Positions 18,620 to 27,672 of a stretch of DNA of 64,000 nucleotides are shown here, piece by piece; the stretch's first letter is position 1, and every line of letters begins with the position of its first letter. The translations under genes were made by a program, and so were the position numbers. The stretch covers positions 2,610,501 to 2,674,500 of the forward strand of contig NZ_CP034348.1 of the NCBI RefSeq assembly GCF_009762325.1, in the 5' to 3' direction. The notes under the pieces were generated by a model. The model made no database searches. It saw nothing but the letters and a program-made list of their open reading frames with translations, and had not been told where the DNA came from. The stretch is from Roseovarius faecimaris. GTDB taxonomy: Bacteria > Pseudomonadota > Alphaproteobacteria > Rhodobacterales > Rhodobacteraceae.

Positions 18620-19198
18620 ATGTCCTGGAGCGACGAGCGCGTAGAGCTGCTGAAGAAAATGTGGGGCGAGGGTCAGTCGGCCAGCCAGATCGCGAAAGAG
18701 CTGGGCGGCGTGACGCGCAATGCCGTTATCGGCAAGGTGCACCGTCTGGGCCTGTCGAACCGCAGCGGCGGGGCCAAGAGCAGCGATGCGGGCGCCAAGT
18801 CCAAGGCGGATGCAAAACCCAGCGCGAAGCCCAAGGCGAAAGCCAAGGCGGCCCCGAAAGCGGCCCCGGAGACCAAGGCAGAGGAGGCCCCGGCCCCGCA
18901 GCCCCAGACCCGCGCGCGCGCGGCGATCATCCCCGCGGGTCAGCGCCTGCCGCCGCAGCCTTCGGCGAACGAGATCGATCCCGAGGCGCTGGCGAAGGTG
19001 AGCGAGATCGAGAAAAAGGCGAAGAAGCTGACCCTGATGGAGCTGACCGAGCGGACCTGCAAATGGCCGGTGGGCGATCCGGCGACGGAAAACTTCTGGT
19101 TCTGCGGTCTGCCGGTGCAGTCGGGCAAACCCTATTGCGAGGCGCATGTGGGCGTGGCGTTTCAGCCGATGTCCTCGCGCCGCGACCGGAAACGGTAA
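18620..19198 (+). CDS. gcrA: cell-cycle regulator GcrA
   Basis: 192 residues. Alphaproteobacterial sigma-70 co-activator that binds promoters carrying methylated GANTC sites (the CcrM link is known from Caulobacter). N-terminal HTH MSWSDERVELLKKMW ... GVTRNAVIGKVHRLGLSNR; a long Ala/Lys/Pro linker; and a C-terminal sigma-binding part, RTCKWPVGDP ... FCGLPVQSGKPYCEAH. GGAAGG precedes the ATG. Ends in a hairpin/terminator array. Confidence 0.96.
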   Translation: MSWSDERVELLKKMWGEGQSASQIAKELGGVTRNAVIGKVHRLGLSNRSGGAKSSDAGAKSKADAKPSAKPKAKAKAAPKAAPETKAEEAPAPQPQTRARAAIIPAGQRLPPQPSANEIDPEALAKVSEIEKKAKKLTLMELTERTCKWPVGDPATENFWFCGLPVQSGKPYCEAHVGVAFQPMSSRRDRKR

Positions 19199-19280
19199 AG
19201 AAAATTCTGCGAATTTTCTTCGCGCCTCCGGCGGGAGTATTTCAGGAACAATGAAAGCAGGGGGGAGCCTCTGCTTTTTT
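19198..19280 (+). terminator. double hairpin terminator after gcrA
   Basis: First hairpin: AAGAAAATTC-TGC-GAATTTTCTT (perfect 10 bp) starting at the stop codon. Second hairpin: AAAGCAG / CTGCTTT at 19254-19277, followed by TTT at 19278-19280. Confidence 0.85.
19224..19257. repeat. copy 1 of a 34-bp intergenic repeat
   Basis: The block GCCTCCGGCGGGAGTATTTC, two variable bases, then GAACAATGAAAG recurs at 29691-29724 with only those two bases changed. Both copies lie just after the 3' end of a gene. I recall similar repeats scattered between genes in Roseobacter genomes. Confidence 0.85.
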
Positions 19281-19318
19281 GCTTTGCGTGTCGGGGTGGC
19301 TGAGGTATAGCCGCGCCG

Positions 19319-20689
19319 ATGAGCACCAACCCACCCGATCTGAGACCTGACCTGGCACGCGCACGCGTGAGCGACAGCCCGCGCAAGGGCCAGCCGAGCA
19401 TTGGCATGGTGTCACTGGGCTGTCCCAAGGCATTGGTGGACAGCGAGCGGATCCTGACCCGGCTGCGCGCCGAAGGGTACGGGATCAGCGGAGATTATAC
19501 CGGCGCCGATGCGGTGATCGTGAACACCTGCGGGTTTCTCGACAGCGCCAAGGCAGAGAGCCTGGAGGCCATTGGCGAGGCGCTGGCGGAGAACGGGCGC
19601 GTCATTGTCACCGGCTGTCTGGGGGCGGAGCCTGAGTATATCACCGGGGTGCATCCAAAGGTGCTGGCCGTGACCGGCCCGCATCAGTATGAACAGGTGT
19701 TGGACGCCGTGCATCAGGCGGTGCCGCCCAGCCCCGATCCGTTTGTCGACCTGTTGCCCGCGAGCGGTGTGAAGCTGACCCCGAGGCACTATTCTTATCT
19801 CAAGATATCAGAGGGTTGTAACCACAAGTGCAAGTTCTGCATTATCCCTGATATGCGGGGGCGTCTTGCCAGCCGGCCGGCCCATGCGGTGATCCGCGAA
19901 GCCGAAAAGCTGGTGGAGAACGGGGTTCGGGAATTGCTGGTGATCAGCCAGGACACCTCTGCTTATGGGGTGGATATCAAGCATGCCGAGGCGAACGGGC
20001 ACCGGGCGCATATCACCGATCTGGCGCGGGATCTGGGGCGGCTGGGGGCCTGGCTGCGGCTGCATTATGTTTATCCTTACCCCCATGTGCGGCAGCTGAT
20101 TCCGCTTATGGCGGAGGGGCTTGTGCTGCCCTATCTCGATATTCCGTTCCAGCACGCACATCCGGATGTGCTGCGCCGGATGGCGCGGCCTGCGGCGGCG
20201 GCGAAGACGCTGGACGAGATCGCGGCCTGGCGGCGGGACTGCCCGGAGATCGCTCTGCGCTCGACCTTTATCGTGGGCTATCCGGGCGAAACCGAGGCCG
20301 AATTCCAGACCTTGCTCGACTGGCTGGAGGAAGCGCAGCTCGATCGGGTGGGATGTTTCAAATACGAGAACGTGGAAGGCGCGCGGTCCAACGCCCTGCC
20401 CGACCATGTGGATGAAGGTGTGAAGAACGACCGCTGGAATCGCTTTATGGAAAAAGCGCAGGCGATTTCTGTGGAGAAACTGGCGGCCAAGGTTGGATCG
20501 ATTCAGCAGGTGATTGTCGATGATATCGACGAAGACGGTATCGCCACCTGCCGCACCAAGGCCGATGCGCCCGAGATCGACGGCTGTTTGTTCATCGACG
20601 AAGGCACCGAGGCGCTGTCGGTCGGCGATATGGTGAGCGTCGAGGTGGACGAGGCCGGGGAATATGATCTCTGGGGGCGTCTGGTCTGA
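19319..20689 (+). CDS. rimO: ribosomal protein S12 methylthiotransferase RimO
   Basis: Radical-SAM enzyme that adds a methylthio group to an Asp of ribosomal protein S12. 456 residues. N-terminal UPF0004 domain with cluster cysteines ([34 protein letters not shown]). The radical-SAM motif is [13 protein letters not shown] (CxxxCxxC), and the C-terminal TRAM domain ends [13 protein letters not shown]. The DLWG ending and S12-type sequence separate it from MiaB. Confidence 0.97.
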   Translation: MSTNPPDLRPDLARARVSDSPRKGQPSIGMVSLGCPKALVDSERILTRLRAEGYGISGDYTGADAVIVNTCGFLDSAKAESLEAIGEALAENGRVIVTGCLGAEPEYITGVHPKVLAVTGPHQYEQVLDAVHQAVPPSPDPFVDLLPASGVKLTPRHYSYLKISEGCNHKCKFCIIPDMRGRLASRPAHAVIREAEKLVENGVRELLVISQDTSAYGVDIKHAEANGHRAHITDLARDLGRLGAWLRLHYVYPYPHVRQLIPLMAEGLVLPYLDIPFQHAHPDVLRRMARPAAAAKTLDEIAAWRRDCPEIALRSTFIVGYPGETEAEFQTLLDWLEEAQLDRVGCFKYENVEGARSNALPDHVDEGVKNDRWNRFMEKAQAISVEKLAAKVGSIQQVIVDDIDEDGIATCRTKADAPEIDGCLFIDEGTEALSVGDMVSVEVDEAGEYDLWGRLV

Positions 20690-21033
20690 ACGCCCGCATC
20701 ATTCGGCACGGAGCGAAGCCAGAGAGAATCGACTTGATTTGTTATTAATAACAGATAATTGCGGCGCATAATTCAGATTGCCCACAGGATATACACAGGT
20801 TATCCACACTCCGCCCGGCCTCACAATCCCGCGAGCGGAAACAGAGTTTCCCCAACGTTACCAGTGACTTGCCAAAGGAAGCTTGGCAAGCTTGAAACTG
20901 CGCATGACGGATGGATAAAATTCATCCCGAATTGCGGGCAAAGACCGTGCGGGGAGACAACATAATCTTGACCCATGATCGGCATTCTGATGGCGCAAAG
21001 TTATGTGACCCTGCCTTCAGGAGGCATGAGCCG
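20690..21033. other. 344-bp non-coding gap
   Basis: No gene seen. It holds a perfect AT palindrome GTTATTAATAAC near 20740 and a perfect DnaA-box 9-mer TTATCCACA at 20800-20808, with a partial neighbour (ATACACAGG). Nothing else recognisable. Confidence 0.6.
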
Positions 21034-21675
21034 ATGTCGTATCCGCAATACAGCAAAGCCGAAAGGATCGCCGACGGGGTGGTCCATGTGTTTGGTATAG
21101 GCGCGGCCCTGACCGGGGTCTGGGTGTTGTTTGCCATTCTGGATCAGAAGCTTGCAGGCGGAACCTACACCGCCGTGGCTGTCTATGCCGGGGCGCTGGT
21201 GCTGATGCTGAGCGCCTCGGGCGCCTATCACATCCTGGCGCATACCAGCGCGCGGCCCATCCTGCGGCGGATCGATCACGCGGCGATCTATGTGAAAATC
21301 GCGGGCACCTTCACGCCGCTGACGGTGATGCTGGGCTCGGGCTTTGCCTATGTCCTTCTGGCACTTGTCTGGCTTCTGGCGCTCATCGGGGCGTCGGCCA
21401 AGCTGATGGCGCGGCGCGGGGAAATGGGCACGGCGTGGCTGCCGTACTTCCTGCTTGGGGCGGCGGGGGTGCTGCTTTTTGTGCCGCTGGCGGGGGTTGT
21501 GTCGCTGCTGAGCCTGGTGCTGATGGGGCTGGGCGGGCTGCTCTATACGGTGGGCATCCTGTTTTACTGCTGGGAGAAGCTGCCTTATGCCAACGCGATC
21601 TGGCATGTTTTTGTGCTGGCGGCCTCGGCGTCGTTCTTTCTGGGCATCACGACCGCGCTGGCGCAGGCCCGCTGA
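21034..21675 (+). CDS. hemolysin III family (YqfA/PAQR-like) membrane protein
   Basis: 213 residues, seven hydrophobic helices. PAQR/HlyIII motifs: ADGVVHVFGIGAAL (conserved His), SASGAYHILAH, RRIDHAAIYVKIAGTFTPL and the C-terminal NAIWHVFVLAASASF. The conserved Asp/His residues form a metal site in this family. I chose the ATG at 21034, which follows AGGAGG; the frame extends 41 codons upstream without support. Role unknown; the name 'hemolysin' is historical. Confidence 0.93.
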   Translation: MSYPQYSKAERIADGVVHVFGIGAALTGVWVLFAILDQKLAGGTYTAVAVYAGALVLMLSASGAYHILAHTSARPILRRIDHAAIYVKIAGTFTPLTVMLGSGFAYVLLALVWLLALIGASAKLMARRGEMGTAWLPYFLLGAAGVLLFVPLAGVVSLLSLVLMGLGGLLYTVGILFYCWEKLPYANAIWHVFVLAASASFFLGITTALAQAR

Positions 21676-21684
21676 TCCCGCGTT

Positions 21685-21963
21685 TCAGGCGGATTTGCGG
21701 TGGCGCAGGCGTTCCAGCACCTCGGCATTCAGGCAATGCTGTGGCGCATCGCAATGCGCGGGACGGCATTTGGCAAGCCAGGACTCACAGGCACCGACAT
21801 TGGGGCATGTGCGGCAGGTGGTGACAAGCCTGGCGTAATCGGGGGCCGAAAGCTCGCCCGCGGCCATCGCGTCATAGAGGCTGACCCCCATTGCGCGCGC
21901 CACCGAACGGGTCAGCCAGAAGTGCCGGGCGGGATCGCCCAGAAATCTTATTTCAGCGCTCAT
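21685..21963 (-). CDS. DUF6455-type small Cys-rich protein (copy 1)
   Basis: 92 residues. C-terminal cysteine pattern TTCRTCPNVGACESWLAKCR ... HCDAPQHCLNAEVLERL; the N-terminal half is helical (FWLTRSVARAMGVSLYDAMA). Paralogue of the next gene upstream. Cysteines of this kind may hold zinc or an Fe-S cluster (inference). AGGAG precedes the ATG. It is second in a two-gene unit that starts behind an FNR box. Confidence 0.85.
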   Translation of the reverse strand: MSAEIRFLGDPARHFWLTRSVARAMGVSLYDAMAAGELSAPDYARLVTTCRTCPNVGACESWLAKCRPAHCDAPQHCLNAEVLERLRHRKSA

Positions 21964-22017
21964 TCTCTTTCTCCTGGCCCCAGGGGCCAATCGGGGCCTG
22001 AAGGCGCGCGCACGCGA

Positions 22018-22281
22018 TCAGGCTGTTTTGCCCTCTCTCAAACGGACGAGCATATCGGCATTGCGGCAATAGTCCGGAGCCTCATCCGCCGATCCCTGCC
22101 GCGCGGCGAGCCATGTCTCGCAGTCACCGGGGCAGGAGCAGCCGGTGCAGGACAGCACGGCATCGCCCAGCTGGTCCATGGTCATCCGGCCTTCCATCAT
22201 GACCTCTTCCAGATCGACGCCTAGCGTGTTGGCCATCCGATCCACGAGATCCGCATGTTTCTTGAAAGTTACGTTGGTCAT
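22018..22281 (-). CDS. DUF6455-type small Cys-rich protein (copy 2)
   Basis: 87 residues, with the cysteine set LSCTGCSCPGDCETWLAARQ and PDYCRNADMLVRLREGK. The N-terminus (MTNVTFKKHADLVDRMANTL) aligns with its downstream paralogue. The FNR box 74 bp upstream of its ATG suggests expression when oxygen is low. I infer a redox- or metal-related role; function is not established. Confidence 0.85.
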   Translation of the reverse strand: MTNVTFKKHADLVDRMANTLGVDLEEVMMEGRMTMDQLGDAVLSCTGCSCPGDCETWLAARQGSADEAPDYCRNADMLVRLREGKTA

Positions 22282-22354
22282 CCGACACCTCCCTAAGGTA
22301 TCTCGCGCAGAGCGTGTGATGCCCTGACACTAGGGGAAGGGCCGATTGCGTGCT

Positions 22355-22368
22355 TTGATGTGGATCAA
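22355..22368 (-). promoter_or_regulatory. FNR/FixK-type anaerobox
   Basis: TTGAT-GTGG-ATCAA matches the FnrL/FixK consensus TTGAT-N4-ATCAA exactly. It lies 74 bp before the DUF6455 gene at 22281, a normal activator distance. Confidence 0.85.
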
Positions 22369-22721
22369 CCGCGCAATGCACGCAGGTAGGCGGTGACGCA
22401 ATCCTGCACATGCCGGAAGCGGTCACCACCCAGATGTTTGCCGCCATACCAACGGGTTACGACAATTATATGGTCGCGCAAATCCTCGCGTTCGAGCATC
22501 CGAAGGATCACCAGACCGGCCCCCGCCTCGCCGTCGTCGCCCTTGAGCGGGGTGCCGTCGCTGCCCAGAATCGCCCAGGTGTTATGGGTCGCCTTGGCGA
22601 ATTTCTTGTCGCGCTTGAGCGCGCTCAGGAAGGCATCCACCCCGTCACGGCCGGTGACTGGCCCGCCGGAGACGGCATATTTCGAGCCGCGGTCGGAAAT
22701 GACGCCGGTGAGTTGCAGCAT
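22365..22721 (-). CDS. IMPACT/YigZ family protein (UPF0029)
   Basis: 118 residues, corresponding to the N-terminal domain of YigZ only (full YigZ is about 205 residues). Signature: DDGEAGAG followed by VVTRWYGGKHLGGDRFRHVQ. The domain is linked to translation control in eukaryotes; its bacterial role is unclear. It directly follows, and is one base from, the M48 peptidase gene, so the two are co-transcribed. Confidence 0.88.
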   Translation of the reverse strand: MLQLTGVISDRGSKYAVSGGPVTGRDGVDAFLSALKRDKKFAKATHNTWAILGSDGTPLKGDDGEAGAGLVILRMLEREDLRDHIIVVTRWYGGKHLGGDRFRHVQDCVTAYLRALRG

Positions 22722-23450
22722 TCAGAGCTGGGCGTCGACCTGGCGGACGATCTCCACGCGCTGTGCATTGGGCGGATGCGTGCCGAGAAACTGATCGCCC
22801 GGATCTGGAATCTGGGTGAAAAACTCCGCACCGCGCACGGGGTCATAGCCTGCGCGTTTGGTGATCACGGTGCCGAGCGCATCGGCCTCCAGCTCGAATT
22901 CCTTGGAATAGACACGCGCGCCCACTCCGGCACCGATATTGGTTGCCGTCTCGACCGCGGCATTGCTGGCCCCTGTGAGCGCGGTGAGCCCGCCAAAGAT
23001 CAAAGCCCCTGCTTCGGCGACGTCTCGCTGCCGCGCGAGGTGGCCCGCGATATGGTGACTGGCCTCATGGCCCATGACAAAGGCCAGTTCATCGGCGTTG
23101 CGCACGCTGGCAATCAGAGCAAGGTTGAAGGCCAGGATCGGGCGGCCATTGGCATCGAGGGTCTGGAAGGCGTTGGGCGGCTGGCCCGGGCGGTCATCGA
23201 GCACGATCTTGAAATCGCAGTTGAGCCGGGGCGCGCGGGCGCGGCATTCCTGCTCGGCCACGGGTTCGACCGTGCGCACCACCTGAGCGAATTGCTGCAA
23301 TTCGGCGCGCGCGGGCGTGGCCGCGACCGCCGGATCGAAGGCGGGTTGATCCTGCGGGTTCTGCACTGTCGCGACACAGCCCGAGAGCACAAGAGCTGAG
23401 ATGATAACCAAGATACGCACTGCTCGTCTCCACCTTGAGAGGAAAGACAA
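22722..23450 (-). CDS. M48-family zinc metalloprotease lipoprotein
   Basis: 242 residues. Lipoprotein signal with lipobox ALVLSGC (Cys25). Zinc site HEASHH (HExxH), with the third ligand probably Glu in FELEADALG. The C-terminal HPPNAQRVEIV is usual for the group. Related to LoiP/BepA-type periplasmic proteases that act on misfolded outer-membrane proteins. Confidence 0.9.
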   Translation of the reverse strand: MSFLSRWRRAVRILVIISALVLSGCVATVQNPQDQPAFDPAVAATPARAELQQFAQVVRTVEPVAEQECRARAPRLNCDFKIVLDDRPGQPPNAFQTLDANGRPILAFNLALIASVRNADELAFVMGHEASHHIAGHLARQRDVAEAGALIFGGLTALTGASNAAVETATNIGAGVGARVYSKEFELEADALGTVITKRAGYDPVRGAEFFTQIPDPGDQFLGTHPPNAQRVEIVRQVDAQL

Positions 23451-23539
23451 GTTTAGCAGGGATTTGGCGCGCCGCCAGCCCCCGGATGATCACCTGAGCG
23501 TGTGCTTGCAAAGACCTGCCAAGCGGGTAATCTGCGTCC

Positions 23540-23779
23540 ATGTTTTCCATTGAACACGAATTCGACTCAACGGTGATCACCCTTGTGGACGAGGGCGAGG
23601 CGCCGCTGAACGAGGATGTGATTATCAACGCATTCGAAGAGTGCGTGACGATCGAGCAATATGACCCGCGCACCGATCAGATGCACAAGATCACCCTGTC
23701 GATCGCGCAACTGACGGATCTGGGCGCGGCGCTGGATTTGCCCGAGGGCGTGTATCAGCGCGCGATGCAGGGCGAATGA
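23540..23779 (+). CDS. conserved small acidic protein
   Basis: 79 residues, acidic (MFSIEHEFDSTVITLVDEGE ... LNEDVIINAFEECVTIEQYD). It looks like a compact beta/alpha domain with one Cys and no signal peptide. Conserved-looking coding use; family not recognised. It starts divergently from the M48 gene. Confidence 0.75.
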   Translation: MFSIEHEFDSTVITLVDEGEAPLNEDVIINAFEECVTIEQYDPRTDQMHKITLSIAQLTDLGAALDLPEGVYQRAMQGE

Positions 23780-23850
23780 GCTTTGGCCCTTGACGGATCG
23801 GCCCCCTGCCCTGACATGTGCGGGAACGATGTGACGATGAAGGGGGCCTC

Positions 23851-24429
23851 ATGCCAGACCGAAACCAAGCCGCGCTCGACTTTCTGCTGACCCGCCGCTC
23901 GCGCCCGGCCAAAACGCTGGGCCTGCCGGTGCCGACCCGCGCGGAGCTGGAGCCGATTTTGCAGGCCGGGCTGCGCAGCCCGGATCATGGCAAGCTGGAG
24001 CCCTGGCGGCTGATCGTGCTGGAACGCGCCGCACTCATGCGCCTGGCGGGGCTGGTCGAGGCGCGCGGGCCCGAGCTGGGCCGCGCCCCGGAGGAGATCG
24101 CCAAGGCGCGCAGCCAGTTTGCCGATGCCCATCTGGCGGTGGCGGTGATCGAGGTGCAGAAGACCTCCGAGAAGATCCCGGCGATCGAGCAGAGCTATTC
24201 GGCGGGCGCGGTGTGCCTTGCGCTGCTGAATGCGGCGCTGGCCAGTGGCTGGGGGGCGAACTGGCTGAGCGGCTGGGCCAGCCATGACCGGGTCTGGGCC
24301 GAGGCCGCGCTGGGGCTTGGCGAGGGCGAGAGGATCGCCGGATTCATTCATATCGGCAGCGAAACAAGCGCCCCGCCCGAGCGGCCACGCCCGGACCCGG
24401 CAGCGGTGATTTCCTGGATGAGTGAATGA
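23851..24429 (+). CDS. nitroreductase family protein
   Basis: 192 residues of the FMN-dependent nitroreductase fold. FMN-contact residues appear in TRRSRPAKTLG and SPDHGKLEPWRLIV, and the C-terminal half has GWGANWLSGW and GFIHIG. Similar to YdjA, the smallest branch. The frame opens at 23818; I start at the ATG after GGGGG at 23851. Its stop overlaps the next gene by 4 bp. Confidence 0.9.
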   Translation: MPDRNQAALDFLLTRRSRPAKTLGLPVPTRAELEPILQAGLRSPDHGKLEPWRLIVLERAALMRLAGLVEARGPELGRAPEEIAKARSQFADAHLAVAVIEVQKTSEKIPAIEQSYSAGAVCLALLNAALASGWGANWLSGWASHDRVWAEAALGLGEGERIAGFIHIGSETSAPPERPRPDPAAVISWMSE

Positions 24430-25115
24430 TATTCACGAGCTTTTTCAAGGCGCTTGGTCAGATGGGTGACCGGCGTTTCCGCCGGGTTCTGTTTCTGGGC
24501 GTGGTGCTGACCATTGTGTTGCTGGTGGCGGCGACGGCGGGATTGTTCTGGCTGCTGGAGGGCTTGCCGGACGAGACCGGCCTGCCACTGATTGGCCCGG
24601 TGACTTGGCTGGACGATATCCTGCAATGGTCAAGCGTCGGGGTGATGCTGCTTTTGTCGGTCTTTCTGATGGTGCCGGTGGCCTCGGCGATCACGTCGCT
24701 GTTTCTGGACGAGGTGGCGCAGGCGGTCGAAGACAGGCATTACCCGGATCTGCCGCCTGCGGCGCATGTGTCCTTCTATGACGGGTTTCGCGATTCGGTG
24801 AACTTTCTGGGCGTGATCGTCGGGGCCAACCTGCTGGCGCTTCTTGTCTATATCCCGCTGGCCTTCATGGCGCCGGTCATCTTCTGGGCGCTGAACGGGT
24901 ATCTGTTGGGGATGGAGTATTTCCAGCTTGCCGCGATGCGCCGGATCGGCCGGGTAAAGGCCAAGGAAATGCGCAAGAAACACCGCTGGACGATCTGGCT
25001 GGCGGGGGTGCTGATGGCGATGCCGCTGAGCCTGCCGCTGATCAATCTGGTGATCCCGGTGCTGGGGGCGGCGACATTTACCCATCTTTTTCACCGGGTG
25101 CAGGCGCGGGAGTGA
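24426..25115 (+). CDS. EI24/CysZ-like integral membrane protein
   Basis: 229 residues and four main hydrophobic segments, with the EI24 pattern (SFFKALGQMGDRRFRRVL, YDGFRDSVNFLGVIVGANLL, NGYLLGMEYFQLAAMRR). CysZ in E. coli is a sulfate channel of this family; a transport role here is only inferred. Translationally coupled to the nitroreductase gene. Confidence 0.85.
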   Translation: MIFTSFFKALGQMGDRRFRRVLFLGVVLTIVLLVAATAGLFWLLEGLPDETGLPLIGPVTWLDDILQWSSVGVMLLLSVFLMVPVASAITSLFLDEVAQAVEDRHYPDLPPAAHVSFYDGFRDSVNFLGVIVGANLLALLVYIPLAFMAPVIFWALNGYLLGMEYFQLAAMRRIGRVKAKEMRKKHRWTIWLAGVLMAMPLSLPLINLVIPVLGAATFTHLFHRVQARE

Positions 25116-25187
25116 AGGGGGCAGCTCATCGGGCCCTGACGTGCCCGCCTCGCGAAGCCGCCTGCAAGGGCGGATGAGCGGCCCGGC

Positions 25188-25970
25188 TCAGAAGTTTGGC
25201 GCGCGTTTCGCCATGTTGGCGGCAATCACTTCCATCTGGTGCGGCTTGCCGATGAGGTCGGCCTGTTCACGGCTTTCGGCCAGCAGCACCGCGTCCTCCC
25301 CCACCCCGCTTTCGGCCAGGCCGATCAGGCGCTTGGCCGCGCGGATGGCCGAGGGGCTTTTGCCCGCGATCATCGTGGCCAGCGCCACCGCGCGCGCCTG
25401 CGGGTCCTCGGCAAGCTCGGTCACCAGCCCCCAGCGCTCGGCCTGTGCGGCCCCGATCGGCTCGGCGCTGTAGGTCATCTGCCGGATCACATCGGAGCGC
25501 GCCAGCCGGGGCAGAAGCACCATGCCGCCCATATCGGGGATGAGACCCCATTTCATCTCCATCACCGCAAGCTTCGCGTCGGGGGCGGCCAAGCGAATAT
25601 CCGCCCCGAGAGCGAGTTGAAATCCCGCCCCGAACACTGCGCCATGCAATGCCGCGATCACCGGCACCGGCAAGCGGTGCCAGACCATCGCCACCTCCTG
25701 AAAGAGGTTGGTGTTGCCGTGGGTGCGCGGCATGACCACGCCTTCGGGGTCTTGCGCGGCGAGTTGGGCAAAGCTCATCACATCAAGCCCGGCGCAGAAG
25801 CTCTTGCCCTCGCCAGAAAGTACGACGGCGCGGATATCCGCGTCGCTCAGCGCCTGCCCGGCAGCGACGATGGCCTCGGCCATGTCCGGGTCAACGGCGT
25901 TCATTTTATCCCCCCGTGTCAGGGTGACATGGGCGATGTGATCTTTGATTTCGGTCGTGACGCGGGCCAT
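25188..25970 (-). CDS. enoyl-CoA hydratase/isomerase (crotonase) family protein
   Basis: 260 residues of the crotonase fold. The CoA-binding region is FCAGLDVMSFAQL; the oxyanion hole is in ALHGAVFGAGFQLALGADIR; then KWGLIPDMGGMVLLPRL. The second catalytic Glu typical of true hydratases is not obvious (PDMGG where PxxG/E is usual), so it may be an isomerase- or hydrolase-type member. Substrate unknown. Confidence 0.88.
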   Translation of the reverse strand: MARVTTEIKDHIAHVTLTRGDKMNAVDPDMAEAIVAAGQALSDADIRAVVLSGEGKSFCAGLDVMSFAQLAAQDPEGVVMPRTHGNTNLFQEVAMVWHRLPVPVIAALHGAVFGAGFQLALGADIRLAAPDAKLAVMEMKWGLIPDMGGMVLLPRLARSDVIRQMTYSAEPIGAAQAERWGLVTELAEDPQARAVALATMIAGKSPSAIRAAKRLIGLAESGVGEDAVLLAESREQADLIGKPHQMEVIAANMAKRAPNF

Positions 25971-26027
25971 GGCGGGTCTCCTTTGCGGTCATGAAACCGC
26001 AAAGCGGGCCGCAGCACCAGTGCGACG

Positions 26028-26192
26028 TCAGGGCACGATGCGTTCGACCGCGCGCATCATCCCGAGCGATTTGTCATAGACCAGCGTGAGGATCCGCCGA
26101 CCGCCCGCCTTGGCGGCAATGGTGGGCAGGCTGCGCACCGTTCCGGCGGCAAGGGCGGCGGCGATGAAGCCGCGGCGCGAGAGGTTGGGCAT
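26028..26192 (-). CDS. 54-residue protein with a Tat-like signal
   Basis: A short gene missed by length filters: it begins MPNLSRRGFIAAALAAGTVR and ends MRAVERIVP. The twin-Arg motif SRRGFIAAALAA followed by a short basic mature part suggests export by Tat. It is followed by the crotonase gene on the same strand and starts divergently from the aminotransferase. Function unknown. Confidence 0.6.
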   Translation of the reverse strand: MPNLSRRGFIAAALAAGTVRSLPTIAAKAGGRRILTLVYDKSLGMMRAVERIVP

Positions 26193-26293
26193 GACACGGC
26201 CCCTTACTTGTTGCGAACGATTCTCACCTAAGGCGCGAACCGGCGCGTTTCAAGGGCTTGCGCGCCACCGAAGGATGCCCCACTCTGCCCCGC

Positions 26294-27400
26294 ATGACAG
26301 GACCTCGCCTCACCCCGCTTGCCCAATCGCTGCCCGCAACCGTGCCTTTTGTCGGCCCCGAAGAGCAGGAGCGCAACCGTGGCGCGGCCTTTGCCGCGCG
26401 GCTGGGTGCAAACGAAAGCGTCTTTGGCCCTTCGCCCGGTGCGATTGCCGCGATGCAGGCGGCGACGGGGGAGATCTGGATGTATGGCGACCCGACGAGC
26501 CATGATCTGCGCACCGCCCTGGCGGCACATCTGGACGTGCCAATGCCCTGCATCATGGTGGGCGAAGGCATTGACGGGCTTCTGGGCTATCTCGTGCGGC
26601 TGCTGGTCGGCGCGGGCGATACGGTGGTGACCTCGGACGGGGCCTATCCGACGTTCAACTATCATGTGGCCGGCTTTGGCGGGGTGTTGCACAAGGTGCC
26701 TTATGCGCAAGATTGCGAAGACCTGCCTGCGCTGATCGCCAAGGCGCGCGACGTGGATGCCAAGCTGATCTATTTCGCCAATCCAGACAATCCGATGGGA
26801 AGCTGGACCACGGGGGCCGAGATCGAGGCGGCGCTGACCGACCTGCCCGAGGGCTGTCTTCTGCTGCTTGACGAGGCTTACGCGGAGTTTGCCCCGGAGG
26901 AGGCTGTTCCTCGCATTGACGTGCACGACCCAAGGGTCATCCGTATGCGCACCTTTTCCAAGGGCTATGGCATGGCGGGGGCGCGCGTGGGTTATGCTTT
27001 TGGCGCAGAGCCCCTGATCACCGCCTTTCACAAGATCCGCAACCATTTCGGGATGAACCGGGTGGCGCAGATCGGCGCGCTGGCCGCTTTGCAGGATCAG
27101 GCGTGGCTGGCGCATGTGCGTGACGAGGTGGTGGCCTCACGCGGGGAGATCACCCGGATCGCGGCGGAAAACGGGCTGAGCGCCCTGCCCTCGGCCACCA
27201 ATTTCGTGGCGGTGGATTGCGGGCGCGATGGCGATTTTGCCCGTGCGGTGCTGGCCGGGCTGGTGGGGCGCGGGGTCTTTGTGCGCATGCCCTTTGTGGC
27301 CCCGCAGGACCGCTGTATCCGGGTCAGTTGCGGCCGGGCAGAGGATATGGCGGCCTTTGCGGCGGCCCTGCCCGAAGCGCTGGCCGAGGCAAGGCGCTGA
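26294..27400 (+). CDS. histidinol-phosphate aminotransferase-like PLP enzyme
   Basis: 368 residues, fold-type I aminotransferase of the HisC group. Motifs: LGANESVFGPSP, SDGAYPTFNYHV, FANPDNPMGS, LLLDEAYAEF, and the PLP lysine in TFSKGYGMAGARVGY. No his operon is nearby, so a role with another amino acid is as likely as histidine synthesis. I start at the ATG at 26294 (MTGPRLTPL). Confidence 0.88.
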   Translation: MTGPRLTPLAQSLPATVPFVGPEEQERNRGAAFAARLGANESVFGPSPGAIAAMQAATGEIWMYGDPTSHDLRTALAAHLDVPMPCIMVGEGIDGLLGYLVRLLVGAGDTVVTSDGAYPTFNYHVAGFGGVLHKVPYAQDCEDLPALIAKARDVDAKLIYFANPDNPMGSWTTGAEIEAALTDLPEGCLLLLDEAYAEFAPEEAVPRIDVHDPRVIRMRTFSKGYGMAGARVGYAFGAEPLITAFHKIRNHFGMNRVAQIGALAALQDQAWLAHVRDEVVASRGEITRIAAENGLSALPSATNFVAVDCGRDGDFARAVLAGLVGRGVFVRMPFVAPQDRCIRVSCGRAEDMAAFAAALPEALAEARR

Positions 27401-27489
27401 GACCCGAAGCAGCGGCGGAGCCCCACTGAAACAAGCACCACACAAAGAATTAACCTGACAGATGCATTTTCTGCGGTAAGCTCTGTCTC

Positions 27490-27672
27490 ATGAGACAGCG
27501 ACCCATCAGCCCGGCCCCCGATTACACCAACGCCGCATTGGTGATGGGGCTGGTGAACATGCTGTGGATCTTCATGGTGATCTGGGCCTGGATCGGCCTG
27601 CCTGCGATCCTTGTGCTGGGCTATGTGCTCGACAAGGTGATCAGCCGGATCGGGGCGCGCCGCCGCCGGTAG
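27490..27672 (+). CDS. small membrane protein
   Basis: 60 residues with two hydrophobic helices (ALVMGLVNMLWIFMVIWAWI and LPAILVLGYVLDKVI) and a basic end (ARRRR). Its 3' end overlaps the convergent aminotransferase gene by 32 bp. Function unknown. Confidence 0.7.
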   Translation: MRQRPISPAPDYTNAALVMGLVNMLWIFMVIWAWIGLPAILVLGYVLDKVISRIGARRRR

